From assembly GCF_003814835.1 (NCBI RefSeq), contig NZ_RKRG01000005.1, positions 1 through 64,000 on the forward strand: DNA of 64,000 nt, in the 5' to 3' direction. Shown here in pieces: positions 27,266 through 37,800 of this stretch. The DNA comes from Methanobrevibacter gottschalkii DSM 11977 (GTDB lineage: Archaea; Methanobacteriota; Methanobacteria; Methanobacteriales; Methanobacteriaceae). Each line of letters opens with the position of its first letter. The first letter of the stretch is position 1. The notes under the pieces were generated by a model. The model ran no database searches, was not told the origin of the DNA, and worked only from the letters and a program-made list of their open reading frames with translations. Position numbers and translations under genes: made by a program.

Positions 27266-27577
27266 TTTATAACATTATTCTATTTTATTCTTTAAAATTT
27301 TTATTTTTTATTTTAACTACTTATATTTTTTATATTATACTTTAAAATTAATTTTAAATTTATTTTAATTATTTTAACATCAATTATATGTTTAATTAAT
27401 TTTTTAATAATTTCTTTCGATATGTTTATATATTCATGTTGGTTAAATATTAAATTATAATAATGGATCTATGGGTGGAATATTTGATTTAATTATCAAT
27501 GAAAATATTGATATTTTTAAATGTTCCTATTTACCAATGGTTTTTATTATGTAATTAATGGATTAGGGAGGTGAAAT
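27266..27577. other. AT-rich promoter region upstream of adhesin-like gene
   Basis: About 310 bp of very AT-rich DNA. A TATA-like TTATATATT is near 27425-27435, preceded by CGATA at a spacing different from the adhesin motif found upstream of the other three adhesins. A 28-codon frame (27471-27554, MGGIFDLIIN...) is open but lacks a clear ribosome site, so I do not call it. GGGAGGTGA before 27578 is a strong ribosome site. Confidence 0.5.
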
Positions 27578-29638
27578 ATGAGGAAATGTTTCGTGATTAT
27601 ATTGGTTCTATGCTTGTTATTTTCATTAAACATTTGCTTTGCTCAGGATATATCTAATTCAACAGATTTTACTTTTCAAAATAGTAATTTTGATTATTTG
27701 GAAAAAACTGATAGTGTTAATTTGATTAGTACTTCAGATAAAATTAGCACACATATTGATGTGGTAAGTAATACTACATTTGATGGTACTGTGGACTATT
27801 TTAAAATTAAATTGTCTGATGAAAATAACAAATCAGTTCCAAATGCTAAAGTGATATTTACAGTTAATGGGGTTAGTTATGATAAAAATACTGATTCACA
27901 GGGTATCTCTTCACTTCAAATTAATTTGGCTGATGGTTCATATAAAGTCATTTCTAAATTCGTTGGAGACTCTAATTATAAATCTTCATCAAAATCAACA
28001 ACAATTACTATTGATAATACTCGCATTGTAGAAGATGGATTAAACAATGCTGAAATTCAAAATATAATTGATGATGCTAAAGAAGGTAATGTGATATTAT
28101 TTAAAGGAAATAGTTATTCAAATATCAATTTAGTGATTAATAAACGTCTTACACTAATTTCTACTGTTAATACAGTATTAAAATCAAGTTCATCATCTCC
28201 AACAATTACAATTAAAGGAAAAGAAGCTTCTTATTCAATTGTTAAAGGATTTAAAATTCAAGGAAATGGTGATGGTGTTGTAGTGGATGGATCGAATTAC
28301 GTAAGAATTTTAAATAATGACATTACTGCTGATGGAGTAGGAATCACGGCATTTAATGTTAAATATATCAATATTACTGGTAATAATATTGTTAAAAATG
28401 GTAAATGTGGAATTATTCTTTATTCAACAGAGAAATCTTACATAATCAATAATGTAATTAACAATAATAATGCAAATGGAATTGTATTGACAAAATCTGA
28501 TATTACATATATCGATAGTAACACTATTTCAAACAATGCTCGTTATGGTATTTTATTAACAAACAAATTCAATGGTAATTCTTATAAAAATGGTCCTGAA
28601 AATGTTTATATTACTAAAAACACTATCAATAATAATAAATGGGATGGTATTTCTGTAAATAATGCAGAAGATAATATTAACATTAAAGGAAATACAATTG
28701 TTGGAAATGATGAAAGTGGTATTTCTGTTAATGTTGTAGGTTCCTACAAAATTCAATCTAATATTATAACTAATAGTTATACTGGTGTTAGATTCGATGA
28801 GGATCATGTTCAAAAGAAAAACCAAGAAATTACTTATAATGCAATTTATGGAAATGCTCATGTTCAAATTGAAGCTAAATCATATAATGGTGTTAATCCT
28901 TTATCTGTAGGAGATAATTGGTATACTGATGATGGATTATTATGTCCTAAAATCAAAACAAATAATTTAAAATTTACTGTAACTCAAATTGGAAAAAATC
29001 AATTCCAAGCAACTTTTGTTGATTCTAATGGCAATATTGCAAGTTTACTCCCTGATAGGGAGTTAAAATATAAAACCAATGATGGTAAAATCGCAACTGT
29101 TATGATTAAAGGAGGAATAGGAACATTTACTGTCACGGCTTCTGATGCAGATATTATTAAGTCTACTGTGGATCGCACAAGCAGAAAAAATGTTTATGAT
29201 TCGAATTCTCCAACTAAAACTCCACAAAATGGTCAATCTCCAACATATGATTATCCTAACATAGATTATGGTGGAGGACAAGGCAATGGAAATGGTCAAG
29301 GTGGAAATGCAAATAATGGTAATGGGTCTTCACAAAAATCTAGTGATGATTCTGGAAATAGCTCAAATAGTAAAAAAATGGAACCAAATAGTAATCCAGT
29401 AAATCAAGCAAACGATGTATCTCAAAGTTATGACACTTCGCAAAGCATGGCTCGAGCTGATGCATCTGAGATTAGTGGTGGAGCAAATTCAGGCTCACAA
29501 TCTATTGCAAAACAAATTATAATTGAAGATGATGAATTTTTTATAGTTAAAGGTCTTTCATTAATAGTATTGTTAATATTATTAACAATAGGATTTTATT
29601 ATCGTGATGATATAAATGAGATGAGATCTAAACTTTAA
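27578..29638 (+). CDS. Adhesin-like protein with Ig-like and beta-helix domains and C-terminal membrane anchor
   Basis: This 686-residue surface protein has a signal peptide (residues 1-23, RKCFVIILVLCLLFSLNI). An Ig-like domain (about 60-148, with SVPNAKVIFTVNGVSYDKNT) follows, then a right-handed parallel beta-helix (about 150-430) of repeated N-x-I/V-x-x-N units such as NITGNNIVKNGKCGIILYS. After a further beta domain comes a Gly/Asn/Gln/Ser-rich linker (about 560-650). It ends with a transmembrane helix (KGLSLIVLLILLTIGFYY) and a short charged tail, leaving the bulk outside the cell. These proteins are abundant in gut and rumen Methanobrevibacter and are thought to mediate adhesion. The start ATG has a near-perfect ribosome site. 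Confidence 0.88.
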   Translation: MRKCFVIILVLCLLFSLNICFAQDISNSTDFTFQNSNFDYLEKTDSVNLISTSDKISTHIDVVSNTTFDGTVDYFKIKLSDENNKSVPNAKVIFTVNGVSYDKNTDSQGISSLQINLADGSYKVISKFVGDSNYKSSSKSTTITIDNTRIVEDGLNNAEIQNIIDDAKEGNVILFKGNSYSNINLVINKRLTLISTVNTVLKSSSSSPTITIKGKEASYSIVKGFKIQGNGDGVVVDGSNYVRILNNDITADGVGITAFNVKYINITGNNIVKNGKCGIILYSTEKSYIINNVINNNNANGIVLTKSDITYIDSNTISNNARYGILLTNKFNGNSYKNGPENVYITKNTINNNKWDGISVNNAEDNINIKGNTIVGNDESGISVNVVGSYKIQSNIITNSYTGVRFDEDHVQKKNQEITYNAIYGNAHVQIEAKSYNGVNPLSVGDNWYTDDGLLCPKIKTNNLKFTVTQIGKNQFQATFVDSNGNIASLLPDRELKYKTNDGKIATVMIKGGIGTFTVTASDADIIKSTVDRTSRKNVYDSNSPTKTPQNGQSPTYDYPNIDYGGGQGNGNGQGGNANNGNGSSQKSSDDSGNSSNSKKMEPNSNPVNQANDVSQSYDTSQSMARADASEISGGANSGSQSIAKQIIIEDDEFFIVKGLSLIVLLILLTIGFYYRDDINEMRSKL

Positions 29639-29671
29639 AATCATCTATTATTTTTTTTCACTGATTTTAAA
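29634..29671. terminator. Hairpin after adhesin-like gene, convergent junction
   Basis: TTTAAAATCA (29634-29643) pairs with TGATTTTAAA (29662-29671), a perfect 10-bp stem around an 18-base loop that contains a T8 run. The left arm contains the TAA stop of the plus-strand adhesin gene. The convergent adhesin ends at 29714. Confidence 0.6.
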
Positions 29672-29713
29672 ATTCATTTAAAAATAGAAAAAGACAGATA
29701 AATAATTAAATAA

Positions 29714-31312
29714 CTATTTATCCTTTGAATTTTCTTTTCCATATCCAATAAATAATGCTATTATTGTAATTACTAAACAAATAACTAAGTATAGTAATCT
29801 TGGAGATTGGGATTTGGAAACACTTTTTGTTTCATTTAATTCATATGCTTTTTCATCATCTCCTATGGGTGTGGTTGAATTAGAAGAAATTAAATAATTC
29901 TCTGTTTCTATATTTTCGGTTGTTTTATTGGATAATATTATTTTAGAATCATTTAAACTATTTTTGGTATTGTTTGAATCTTTAAGTCCATGTTCGTCTT
30001 TGTTATTTGGAGTATTGTTCTTATTGTTTTCTTTATTTTGATTAGCTTTTGATTCTGCTTGTTTTTTGATATTTTCTAAATAGTTTTCTGGGAAGTAATC
30101 TTTAATTAAATCATAGTATTTGTTTAATGCATTGAAATTCAATTCATCTAATAAATTGGACTTATCAGTTGTAGTTTTCACTTTACTTCTTGCAGTAACA
30201 TTATCCGGGTCATTTATTTTGTAATCATTTGGATCTTCGCTTCCCCAATCATTATCATTAAAGTCAGGGTATAAGTTTTGTGAATGTCTCCATTTTACAT
30301 AGATTTCTTGACCTTTAGGTGAAGAATTATTTGTAATTAAATTATTGTTAACATTAATATAGGTTTTTGCTTGATACATTGGTTCTTGAATGTAGAATGA
30401 ACCTCCAGTTTTTCCACCACTATTGTTTACAATAATTGAATTTTCAAGGTCTAAATTGCCTGAAACCATTACTGCTCCACCATTTGTTCCTGCAGTATTG
30501 TTCATAAATATGCATCTATTGATTTTAGAAGTACCTGACCAACTGTAGTATGCTCCGCCCCACTCATCAGCATGATTGTACATAAAAATACAATCTTCTA
30601 CATGGCCATACCCATAAACACTAACTCGCACTGCTCCACCATCTCTAACTGCAGTATTATTTATAAATACACAATTATACATGTCAGAATTAGCGTAACA
30701 TGTTGTTACAGCCCCTCCATCATGGTCTGCATGATTATTCATGAATAAGGTGTTGTTTACAAGGAGGTATGCTTTGTTATCTTCATTTCCGTAATTGGAT
30801 ATGGCACCTGCATTGGTATTGTTGAGTGCTGTGTTGTTGATGAACTGGCAGTTATCTATATAAACACTACCTGTATTAATGCATATTGCACCACCAAAAT
30901 TGTAGGATAAACCATTAATGAATGTTAAATTCTTAAATGTTACGCAGGTAGTAATATTGTTTATCAAAAAAATACTTGACTGTTTACCTCCATCAATTAT
31001 AATATCACTTGGATTTCCAATTCCTTGGAGTGTGATAGTTTTATTGGTAATGGTTATATTGTGGATATTATATGTTCCAGGTTTTATCAATATTATATCT
31101 CCATTTTTTGAATTAATGATTTCATTTTCTAAATCTGATGATGCATCTCCTAGATTATCATTGATACTCACTTTTAAAGAGGATGTTTGTTTTTCATTAA
31201 TTGGAGTATCATTCGTATCTGAAGTTTGATTATCTTGTGTTGCACTTGCTGTTGCAATTGAAATTAATACAATTAAAAATGTGATTACTGTTATTACTTT
31301 CTTGAATTTGAT
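29714..31312 (-). CDS. Adhesin-like beta-helix protein, start codon probably ATC
   Basis: The 532-residue surface protein has a beta-helix (about residues 55-345) with repeated GGAV/GGAI turns (DGGAVRVSVYG, WGGAYYSWSG, NGGAVMVSGNL). A Lys/Asn-rich linker follows, then a C-terminal membrane helix (PRLLYLVICLVITIIALFIG) and a charged tail. A standard start (GTG 31171) would remove the secretion signal. Upstream in frame, codons from 31312 encode a clear signal peptide (KFKKVITVITFLIVLISIATASA). It is preceded by GGAGGTG (31324-31318) and closed by an in-frame TAA before it. No ATG, GTG or TTG exists in this stretch; ATC at 31312-31310 is at the correct spacing. I therefore extend to ATC, but a point mutation of ATG cannot be excluded. 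Its promoter motif is at 31373-31397. Confidence 0.75.
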   Translation of the reverse strand: MKFKKVITVITFLIVLISIATASATQDNQTSDTNDTPINEKQTSSLKVSINDNLGDASSDLENEIINSKNGDIILIKPGTYNIHNITITNKTITLQGIGNPSDIIIDGGKQSSIFLINNITTCVTFKNLTFINGLSYNFGGAICINTGSVYIDNCQFINNTALNNTNAGAISNYGNEDNKAYLLVNNTLFMNNHADHDGGAVTTCYANSDMYNCVFINNTAVRDGGAVRVSVYGYGHVEDCIFMYNHADEWGGAYYSWSGTSKINRCIFMNNTAGTNGGAVMVSGNLDLENSIIVNNSGGKTGGSFYIQEPMYQAKTYINVNNNLITNNSSPKGQEIYVKWRHSQNLYPDFNDNDWGSEDPNDYKINDPDNVTARSKVKTTTDKSNLLDELNFNALNKYYDLIKDYFPENYLENIKKQAESKANQNKENNKNNTPNNKDEHGLKDSNNTKNSLNDSKIILSNKTTENIETENYLISSNSTTPIGDDEKAYELNETKSVSKSQSPRLLYLVICLVITIIALFIGYGKENSKDK

Positions 31313-31372
31313 TTTTCCACCTCCTTTAAATTAATTATAGAAATGGTTTTTTGGTACTTTAATATTTGTTTT

Positions 31373-31397
31373 TCAATATATAATAATATTTATATCG
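31373..31397 (-). promoter_or_regulatory. Adhesin promoter motif CGATA-N7-TATTATATATTGA (minus-strand gene)
   Basis: On the minus strand CGATA is followed after exactly seven bases by TATTATATATTGA, which contains the TATA box. The predicted transcript would start about 25 bases further on, leaving a leader of roughly 36 bases with a strong ribosome site before the ATC start at 31312. Confidence 0.6.
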
Positions 31398-31584
31398 TTT
31401 GTGTTAAAATTCGTTATGTAATAATTTTTAAATTTTATATTTTGAATTAAATATTAAAATTCTAATTATAATATATTTATTAAATAAAATAATTCATTAT
31501 TATATTTTATATTTGAATTGAAATTAATATTTTGATTTAAATAATTATTAAAAATTATTTAACTATATTTAAAAAATCGATAAA

Positions 31585-31609
31585 CGATAATATTTATATT
31601 ATATATTGA
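31585..31609 (+). promoter_or_regulatory. Adhesin promoter motif CGATA-N7-TATTATATATTGA (gene at 31728)
   Basis: CGATA (31585-31589), seven bases, then TATTATATATTGA (31597-31609), identical in both halves to the motifs at 31373-31397 and 34764-34788. The TATA box is contained in the right half. The start codon is about 118 bases downstream, implying a leader of roughly 95 bases. Confidence 0.6.
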
Positions 31610-31727
31610 TACAAAATATTATTGTACTGATATGTAATTTCATGTTCATGTTTGGATTTAGTATAATTCTGAATAATTTAATTTACATATTTTCTTCTTA
31701 AATTAAATTATTTTGGAGGTGAGTAAA

Positions 31728-34643
31728 ATAAATAAATTTAAGGTGATTTTTTTATTTACACTGTTTTTTTCAATATTCTTGATTGGTGTGGTCTGTGCTG
31801 AGGATAATAATGTAACAGAAAATGCAACGAATGAAGATTTTCAAGCTATTCAGATTTTAATTGATAATGCAAATCCTGGTGATTCGATATATTTAGAAAA
31901 TAAAACTTATCAGGGTAGTGGATCTCCAATAATTGTTAATAAATCTGTTAATGTTTATGGGGTTGATTCTTCTAAGACTATTTTGGATGCAAGTAACAAA
32001 TCAAGTATTTTTTTAATCTCTAAAGATGTTAAAGTTAATTTCAATGGTTTAACTCTTACTAATGGTTATAATGAAACTAAAGGTGGAGCGATATATAATT
32101 TAGGTATTTTAAATATTACCAACTCTAAAATTTCCAGTAACTATGCTGAAAGTGGTGCTATACGTAATGAGGGTACTGGTAAATTAACTATTTCAAATTC
32201 TTTATTTGATAAAAATTGCGGAAGTTTTGGTGCAGCTATTGATAATTATGTCGGGTATTTAAATATTGTTGATACAACATTCACAAATAATGATTGTCTT
32301 GAAGGTGGAGCAATCTATAACAGATTTGGTGAATTTTTAGTTTATAATTGCACATTTATTAATAACTCTGCAGCTCGTGGTGGTGGAGTTTATAATAATA
32401 GAGGTGGCATGTATATTTACAATTCCAGATTCATAGCAAATAATGTTTATGATTTAGGAGGAGGAATTAAAAGTTGGGGTTCTTGTGAAGTGTATAATAC
32501 AGTATTAATAAATAATACTGCAAAACAAGGTGGAGGAATTTATGTATCTGAATTTACATTAATTGCTGAAAATTGTTTTGTTGAAAATAATTCTGCTCAT
32601 TGGGGTGGTGGAATCGCTGTTGAAGCAAAAGCTACTGCAAAAATTAAAAATGCCACTATTATAAATAACTTGGCTGACCGTGGTGCAGGTATTGATATAA
32701 ATATGGGATCTATTGATTTACAGGACTCCATTGTTAATAATAATGTTGCAAAATATGGTGCGGGTGGAATTTACTTTGCTTTGTTGTCTTCAACAGTAAA
32801 AAATACTTATATATGTAACAACATCGCTAATACATCAGGTGGAGGTTGTTATATTTATGGATTTAGGGGTGTTGTTGTAAATTTCACTAATGTGATTATT
32901 AATAATAATTCTGCTTCTAAAGGTGGAGCAATTTACAGTACTGGAACTGCAAATATTCAAAACAGTATTTTAAATTCAAATAATGCTTATAAAGGTGGAG
33001 CTATTTATAATGAACTTAATTTAACAGTTAAAGATTCTCAATTTTTTGAAAATACAGCTGATAGTTGGGGTGGAGCTATTTATAATAACTTAAATTCATT
33101 TATAGATAATGTTGTTTTAAATTCAAATGAAGTTAAACAATTTGGTGGAGCTATTTATAATGAAAAATTAGTCAATGCTAAAAATTCTCTTTTTGAATCA
33201 AATAAAGCATTACAAGCAGGAGCAATTTATTCTACAAATGACTTAATAATTGATAATTCTCAATTTATCAAAAATTATGTTAAACGTAACTATTGTGTTC
33301 TAATGCTTAGTAAAGGTGATGTGAATATTACAAATTCATTATTCAAATTCAACACAAATGCTGATGAAGGGGGTTGTATTTTTAATTATAATGCAAATTT
33401 ATTAATTGATGCTTCTCAGTTTATTTCAAATGATGCAAGAAGTTATGGTGCAGCTATTGATAATTCTGGTAATTTAACTATAAAAAATTCATTGTTTTAT
33501 AAAAATAAAGCATATGGTGCAGCAGCTATTGATAATTCAGGTAATTTAGTTATAATCAAATCTAATTTCACTGATAATGTTGCTACTAATAATGGTGGTG
33601 CTATTGACAGCAATGGTAAATTGATTATTATTGGTTCAATTTTTAAGAATAATCTCGCTGGAAATAATGGTGGAGCATTAATACTTAGAGGAGATACGAC
33701 TGTAACCCATTCGATTATCTATAATAATCATGACAAAAATGGTTATGCAATTTTCAATAAAGGTGTTGAAAATATATCTCTTTCAAATAATTGGTGGGGC
33801 AGTAATAATCCTGATTTTGAAAAATTATTGAACATGGGAACTTCTGATGATTTTAATTGGATTATTATGAGTTTTTCAAGTAATAATCAATTAATTCAAT
33901 ATAAAAATTCTATTTTGAATATAAATTTCGATAACGTTAAAGATAAAATGGGTAATGTTTATAAAATTAACTCAACAGAATTGTTGCCTATTTTTAAAAT
34001 AGCATTGTCAAATTACGGTGAGGTTACTATATCTAATGGATTTAAATCTATGAATAAAAATATTCCATTAATCACATCTATTTCAGCAAAAATTGATAAT
34101 CAAAGTATTATTTTAAAAATTACTCCAACAAATAAAAGAATAATTGATAATAAGAACATTGTTGTTGATTATAATGGAAAAGTTACTTATAAAGTTCGTG
34201 TTGTTGGTGTTGATGGAAAAATCGTCGGCGCAAATGTAGCTGTGGTTATGAAAATTGCAGGTAAAAAATACACTGTTAAAACTAATAAAAATGGTTTTGT
34301 ATCTAAATTATTCAGTTTAACTCCAGGTAAATATTCAATTATTACAACATATAAAGGATTTACAGTTAAAAATAGTATAACTGTTAAAAAAGTATTATAT
34401 GCTAAAAGCATCACTAAGAAAAAATCTAAAAAGATTACATATTCTGTCTCATTAAAAATAAGCAATGGAAAACCAATTGCAGGTAAAAAAATTACTTTTA
34501 AAATTAAGAGTAAAACTTACACTGCTAAAACTAATAAAAAAGGGGTGGCAGTTGTTAGCTTTAAGAATTTAAAAGTGGGTAAATATTCAGTTATTGTTAA
34601 CTATTTAAATTCAAAGGTTAAAACAACTCTAAAAATAAAATAA
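31728..34643 (+). CDS. Adhesin-like protein with GGAIYN beta-helix repeats and Ig-like C-terminal domains
   Basis: This surface protein of about 971 residues begins with a signal peptide (INKFKVIFLFTLFFSIFLIG to CAED). A long beta-helix (about residues 45-700) is built of repeats around GGAIYN/GGGIYV (e.g. GGAIYNLGILNITNSKISSN) that resemble those of chlamydial polymorphic membrane proteins. Two lysine-rich Ig-like domains end the protein (TNKNGFVSKLFSLTPGKYSI and TNKKGVAVVSFKNLKVGKYS). No C-terminal membrane helix is seen. GGAGGTGA (31715-31722) is followed after five bases by ATA 31728, the best-placed start. TTG 31713 and GTG 31719 lie at or within the ribosome site. It ends with a hairpin terminator. 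Confidence 0.85.
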   Translation: MNKFKVIFLFTLFFSIFLIGVVCAEDNNVTENATNEDFQAIQILIDNANPGDSIYLENKTYQGSGSPIIVNKSVNVYGVDSSKTILDASNKSSIFLISKDVKVNFNGLTLTNGYNETKGGAIYNLGILNITNSKISSNYAESGAIRNEGTGKLTISNSLFDKNCGSFGAAIDNYVGYLNIVDTTFTNNDCLEGGAIYNRFGEFLVYNCTFINNSAARGGGVYNNRGGMYIYNSRFIANNVYDLGGGIKSWGSCEVYNTVLINNTAKQGGGIYVSEFTLIAENCFVENNSAHWGGGIAVEAKATAKIKNATIINNLADRGAGIDINMGSIDLQDSIVNNNVAKYGAGGIYFALLSSTVKNTYICNNIANTSGGGCYIYGFRGVVVNFTNVIINNNSASKGGAIYSTGTANIQNSILNSNNAYKGGAIYNELNLTVKDSQFFENTADSWGGAIYNNLNSFIDNVVLNSNEVKQFGGAIYNEKLVNAKNSLFESNKALQAGAIYSTNDLIIDNSQFIKNYVKRNYCVLMLSKGDVNITNSLFKFNTNADEGGCIFNYNANLLIDASQFISNDARSYGAAIDNSGNLTIKNSLFYKNKAYGAAAIDNSGNLVIIKSNFTDNVATNNGGAIDSNGKLIIIGSIFKNNLAGNNGGALILRGDTTVTHSIIYNNHDKNGYAIFNKGVENISLSNNWWGSNNPDFEKLLNMGTSDDFNWIIMSFSSNNQLIQYKNSILNINFDNVKDKMGNVYKINSTELLPIFKIALSNYGEVTISNGFKSMNKNIPLITSISAKIDNQSIILKITPTNKRIIDNKNIVVDYNGKVTYKVRVVGVDGKIVGANVAVVMKIAGKKYTVKTNKNGFVSKLFSLTPGKYSIITTYKGFTVKNSITVKKVLYAKSITKKKSKKITYSVSLKISNGKPIAGKKITFKIKSKTYTAKTNKKGVAVVSFKNLKVGKYSVIVNYLNSKVKTTLKIK

Positions 34644-34646
34644 TAA

Positions 34647-34674
34647 AATGAGAATTTACTCTCATTATTTTTTT
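34647..34674 (+). terminator. Hairpin and T-tract terminator
   Basis: AATGAGA (34647-34653) pairs with TCTCATT (34660-34666), followed by A and seven T residues. It separates two adhesin genes on the same strand and looks like a bacterial-type intrinsic terminator. Confidence 0.75.
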
Positions 34675-34763
34675 AATTCAATATGAATATCTATTCAAAT
34701 CTATTTTAAAAAATTTAATTTTATTACTTATTTTTTTAAATAAATCAAATATATTAAATATAT

Positions 34764-34788
34764 CGATAGTTATAATATTATATATTGA
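34764..34788 (+). promoter_or_regulatory. Adhesin promoter motif CGATA-N7-TATTATATATTGA (gene at 34809)
   Basis: CGATA (34764-34768), seven bases, then TATTATATATTGA (34776-34788). The ATG at 34809 is only about 23-31 bases from the TATA core, where archaeal transcription begins, so this mRNA should be leaderless or nearly so, unlike the other adhesins. Confidence 0.6.
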
Positions 34789-34808
34789 TATTAATTGTGG
34801 TAAAAACT

Positions 34809-37800
34809 ATGAAAATTAATAAAATTTTAGTATTATTATCGTTTATATTGGTTGTTCTTATTTGTACTAATTCAGTTTCAGCTTTTTCAGATGATAGTAA
34901 TTTAACAGATGATTTATCAAGTTTTGCAAGTGATTTTGATAAATCAAATTTAGGTCAGAATATCGAAGTGAATTTAGATAAGTTAAGTTTTAGTGAAGAT
35001 TCTCCTTTATCGGATACTATAATTGTTGAAGAAGTTGAAAAAGATCACAATGAAATGGATGATTCAACAATACAAAAAGCAATCAATAATGCAAAGGCAG
35101 GAGATACAATAATTATCAATGGGACAAGTTATGTGCACTGTCACTTTATTATTGATAAAAAATTAACAATAATAAGTAATGTTGGAACAACTATGGAACC
35201 ATGTGGTAGTGATGCTGTATCTGGACATAGGGGTATTTTTTATATTTCTCCTGAAGCTAGTGGGACTGTAATCAGTGGTTTTACTATACGAAATGATGTT
35301 GCTAAAGCTGATGATTATGGAATTCTTGTAAGAGGGGCGGATGATGTTAAAATTCAAAACTGTGTTATTTATAATAATGGATTGTCTTCTGATGCAATTA
35401 GAGTGGAAAATACAAAAAACACAGTAATTGAAAATGTCTCAATATCAAAAGCATTTAATGGGATTCGAATTCTAGATTCTGAAAATGTCAACATAAGTGA
35501 TTCATTCATTGATAATGCAAAATATTGTATTAATGTTATTGACTCTAATAAAATTAACTTAGTTTCTAATAATATTACTAATAATAAAATTTCAGGAATT
35601 GCAATTTCAGGTTCAAGTAAAAATATTAATATTCTTTCTAATAACATTTCTAAAGGGCATGTTGGTATTAATTTAACCGTAGCTAATCATGTTTATATTA
35701 TCAGTAATTATATCGGACTTTCGGATAAATATGGTGTTTATACAAATTGTAATATAACTAAAATGGAAATTAAAGGTAATTTCATAGATAGGAATGGTAA
35801 CTACAATATTTTCAATGATCATCGTGTTAAAAATTTATTTGTAAACGGCGGGGAGAATAAACAAGTAATTAATAATAATTATATGATTGGTGGGGATAAT
35901 CAAGATAGGCCAGTATGGCATCAAGTTTATGAATATCGTCCTGGAAAGGGTGATAATACATATAATCCTGAAACAGATACTTATACTTATGTTGGGGAGG
36001 ATAATGGAGATTATTATGGTCATCAAAGTGGAACATTTATGGGTTATGTATTAGCTATTAATCAATTTTTGCAATGTCCAAACATATATTTCACTTTCCC
36101 CACTAATGGTGTAACTCCATGGACAAAAACTGGAAATTATAATTTATATTTAAGTGAAATTACTCAAGTTAAAAAAGGAGTATATTCAATTTCAATAGTT
36201 GATGTTGATGGAAATTTAGCTGAAGAGATTAGTTCTGTACCTGTTACTTTTTATTTAATGAAAAATAACACGGATAATAATGGTAAACAAAAAGCTCCTC
36301 AAGAAGATGATGTTTCTAAAGTTGTCATGATGAAAAATGGTACTGCAACTGTGAGATTTTACCCGGATGAGTTTAAGGAATCTGATAATATTTTACTTGC
36401 AAGTTTCCCAGGTATCGGCAATAACATATATTCTAATATGTATAGTCCATATAAATTATTCAGCATTGATGATAAATTCATCCCAGGAAATGTAACTGAA
36501 ACAAAAGTCACTGTTTCTAATTTAAATACATATCCTAACTCAAATGCAATTTTTAAAGTAATTTTAATAGATTTAACTGGTAATGCTATTGCAAATGAGT
36601 TAGTAAACTTCAAAATTAATGGTAAATCTTATGGTGCTACAACAGATGTTAATGGTGTAGCTAAAATAAAGATTTCACAATCAAAAGAAGGAACTTATAC
36701 AATAGCTGTCAATTATATTGGTGATGATATTGATTATACTTCCAGTAGTGCTCAAGCTAAAGTTGCCGTCAAAAAAATATCTACTAAAATTCTATCTTCA
36801 AATGTGTATATGATTCCAAATATTGCTGAATATTATTCTATCACTTTAAAAGATGCATCAGGTCATGGAATTTCATATCAAAAAGTGACTTTTAAACTTA
36901 ATAAGAAAATATACACTGTAAAAACAAATAAAAATGGTGTTGCAAAACTTAAACTTAAATTTACTAAAAAAACAACTTATTATATTCATGTTAATTTTGA
37001 AGGAAATAGTAAATACAAAGCGGTTTCAAAAACAAATAAAATAATTGTTAAATATTCCTCTAAAATTGCTAAATTAACAGTTCCTAAAGTTACAATTCTT
37101 CCAAAAACATATAAATATTACACAATTTCTCTAAAAAATACTAATGGTAAAGGAATTGCAAAACAAAAAATCACTGTTAAATTAAATGGTAAAACTTATA
37201 TTAAAACAACAAATGGTAAAGGTAATGTTGCAATTAAAGTTAAATTCTCAAAACTTGGAGCCTATAAAGTATCTGCAATTTACAAAGGAAGTAAAATTTA
37301 TAAAAAAACTTCTTCAAATGGTAAAATTGTAGTTGCCAAGTCATCTACTAAATTTACAGCTCCTAAAGTTACAATTCTTCCATATGAGAAGAAAGTATAC
37401 ACTACAACTTTAAAAACAAGTGCTGGAAAAGCTTTAAGCAAACAAAAGATTACCATTGTTCTTAATGGCAAAACATATTCTAAGACAACTAATAGTAAAG
37501 GTCAAGCTAGTATTAATGTTAAATTTTCATCAGAAAATGTTTATTCTGTTATATTGAAATATTCTGGAAATGGATATTATAAATCTAGTAAAGCAACAGG
37601 CACCATAACAGTTTCAAAAATATCTACTCAGCTAATAAGTTATAATAAAACATTTGCTATTGATTCAACTAAAAACTTCACCATATCTCTTAAAGATAAA
37701 TCTGGTAAAACATTATCAAATCAGAATATCACTTTTTTATTTAATAATCAAAATTTAACAAAAATAACAGATGAAAATGGTATTGCTTCTGTTAATTTAG

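Noticed and set aside
27471-27554. 28-codon open frame upstream of the first adhesin as a leader peptide
   Set aside because: No ribosome site, and a frame of this length is expected by chance in such AT-rich DNA.
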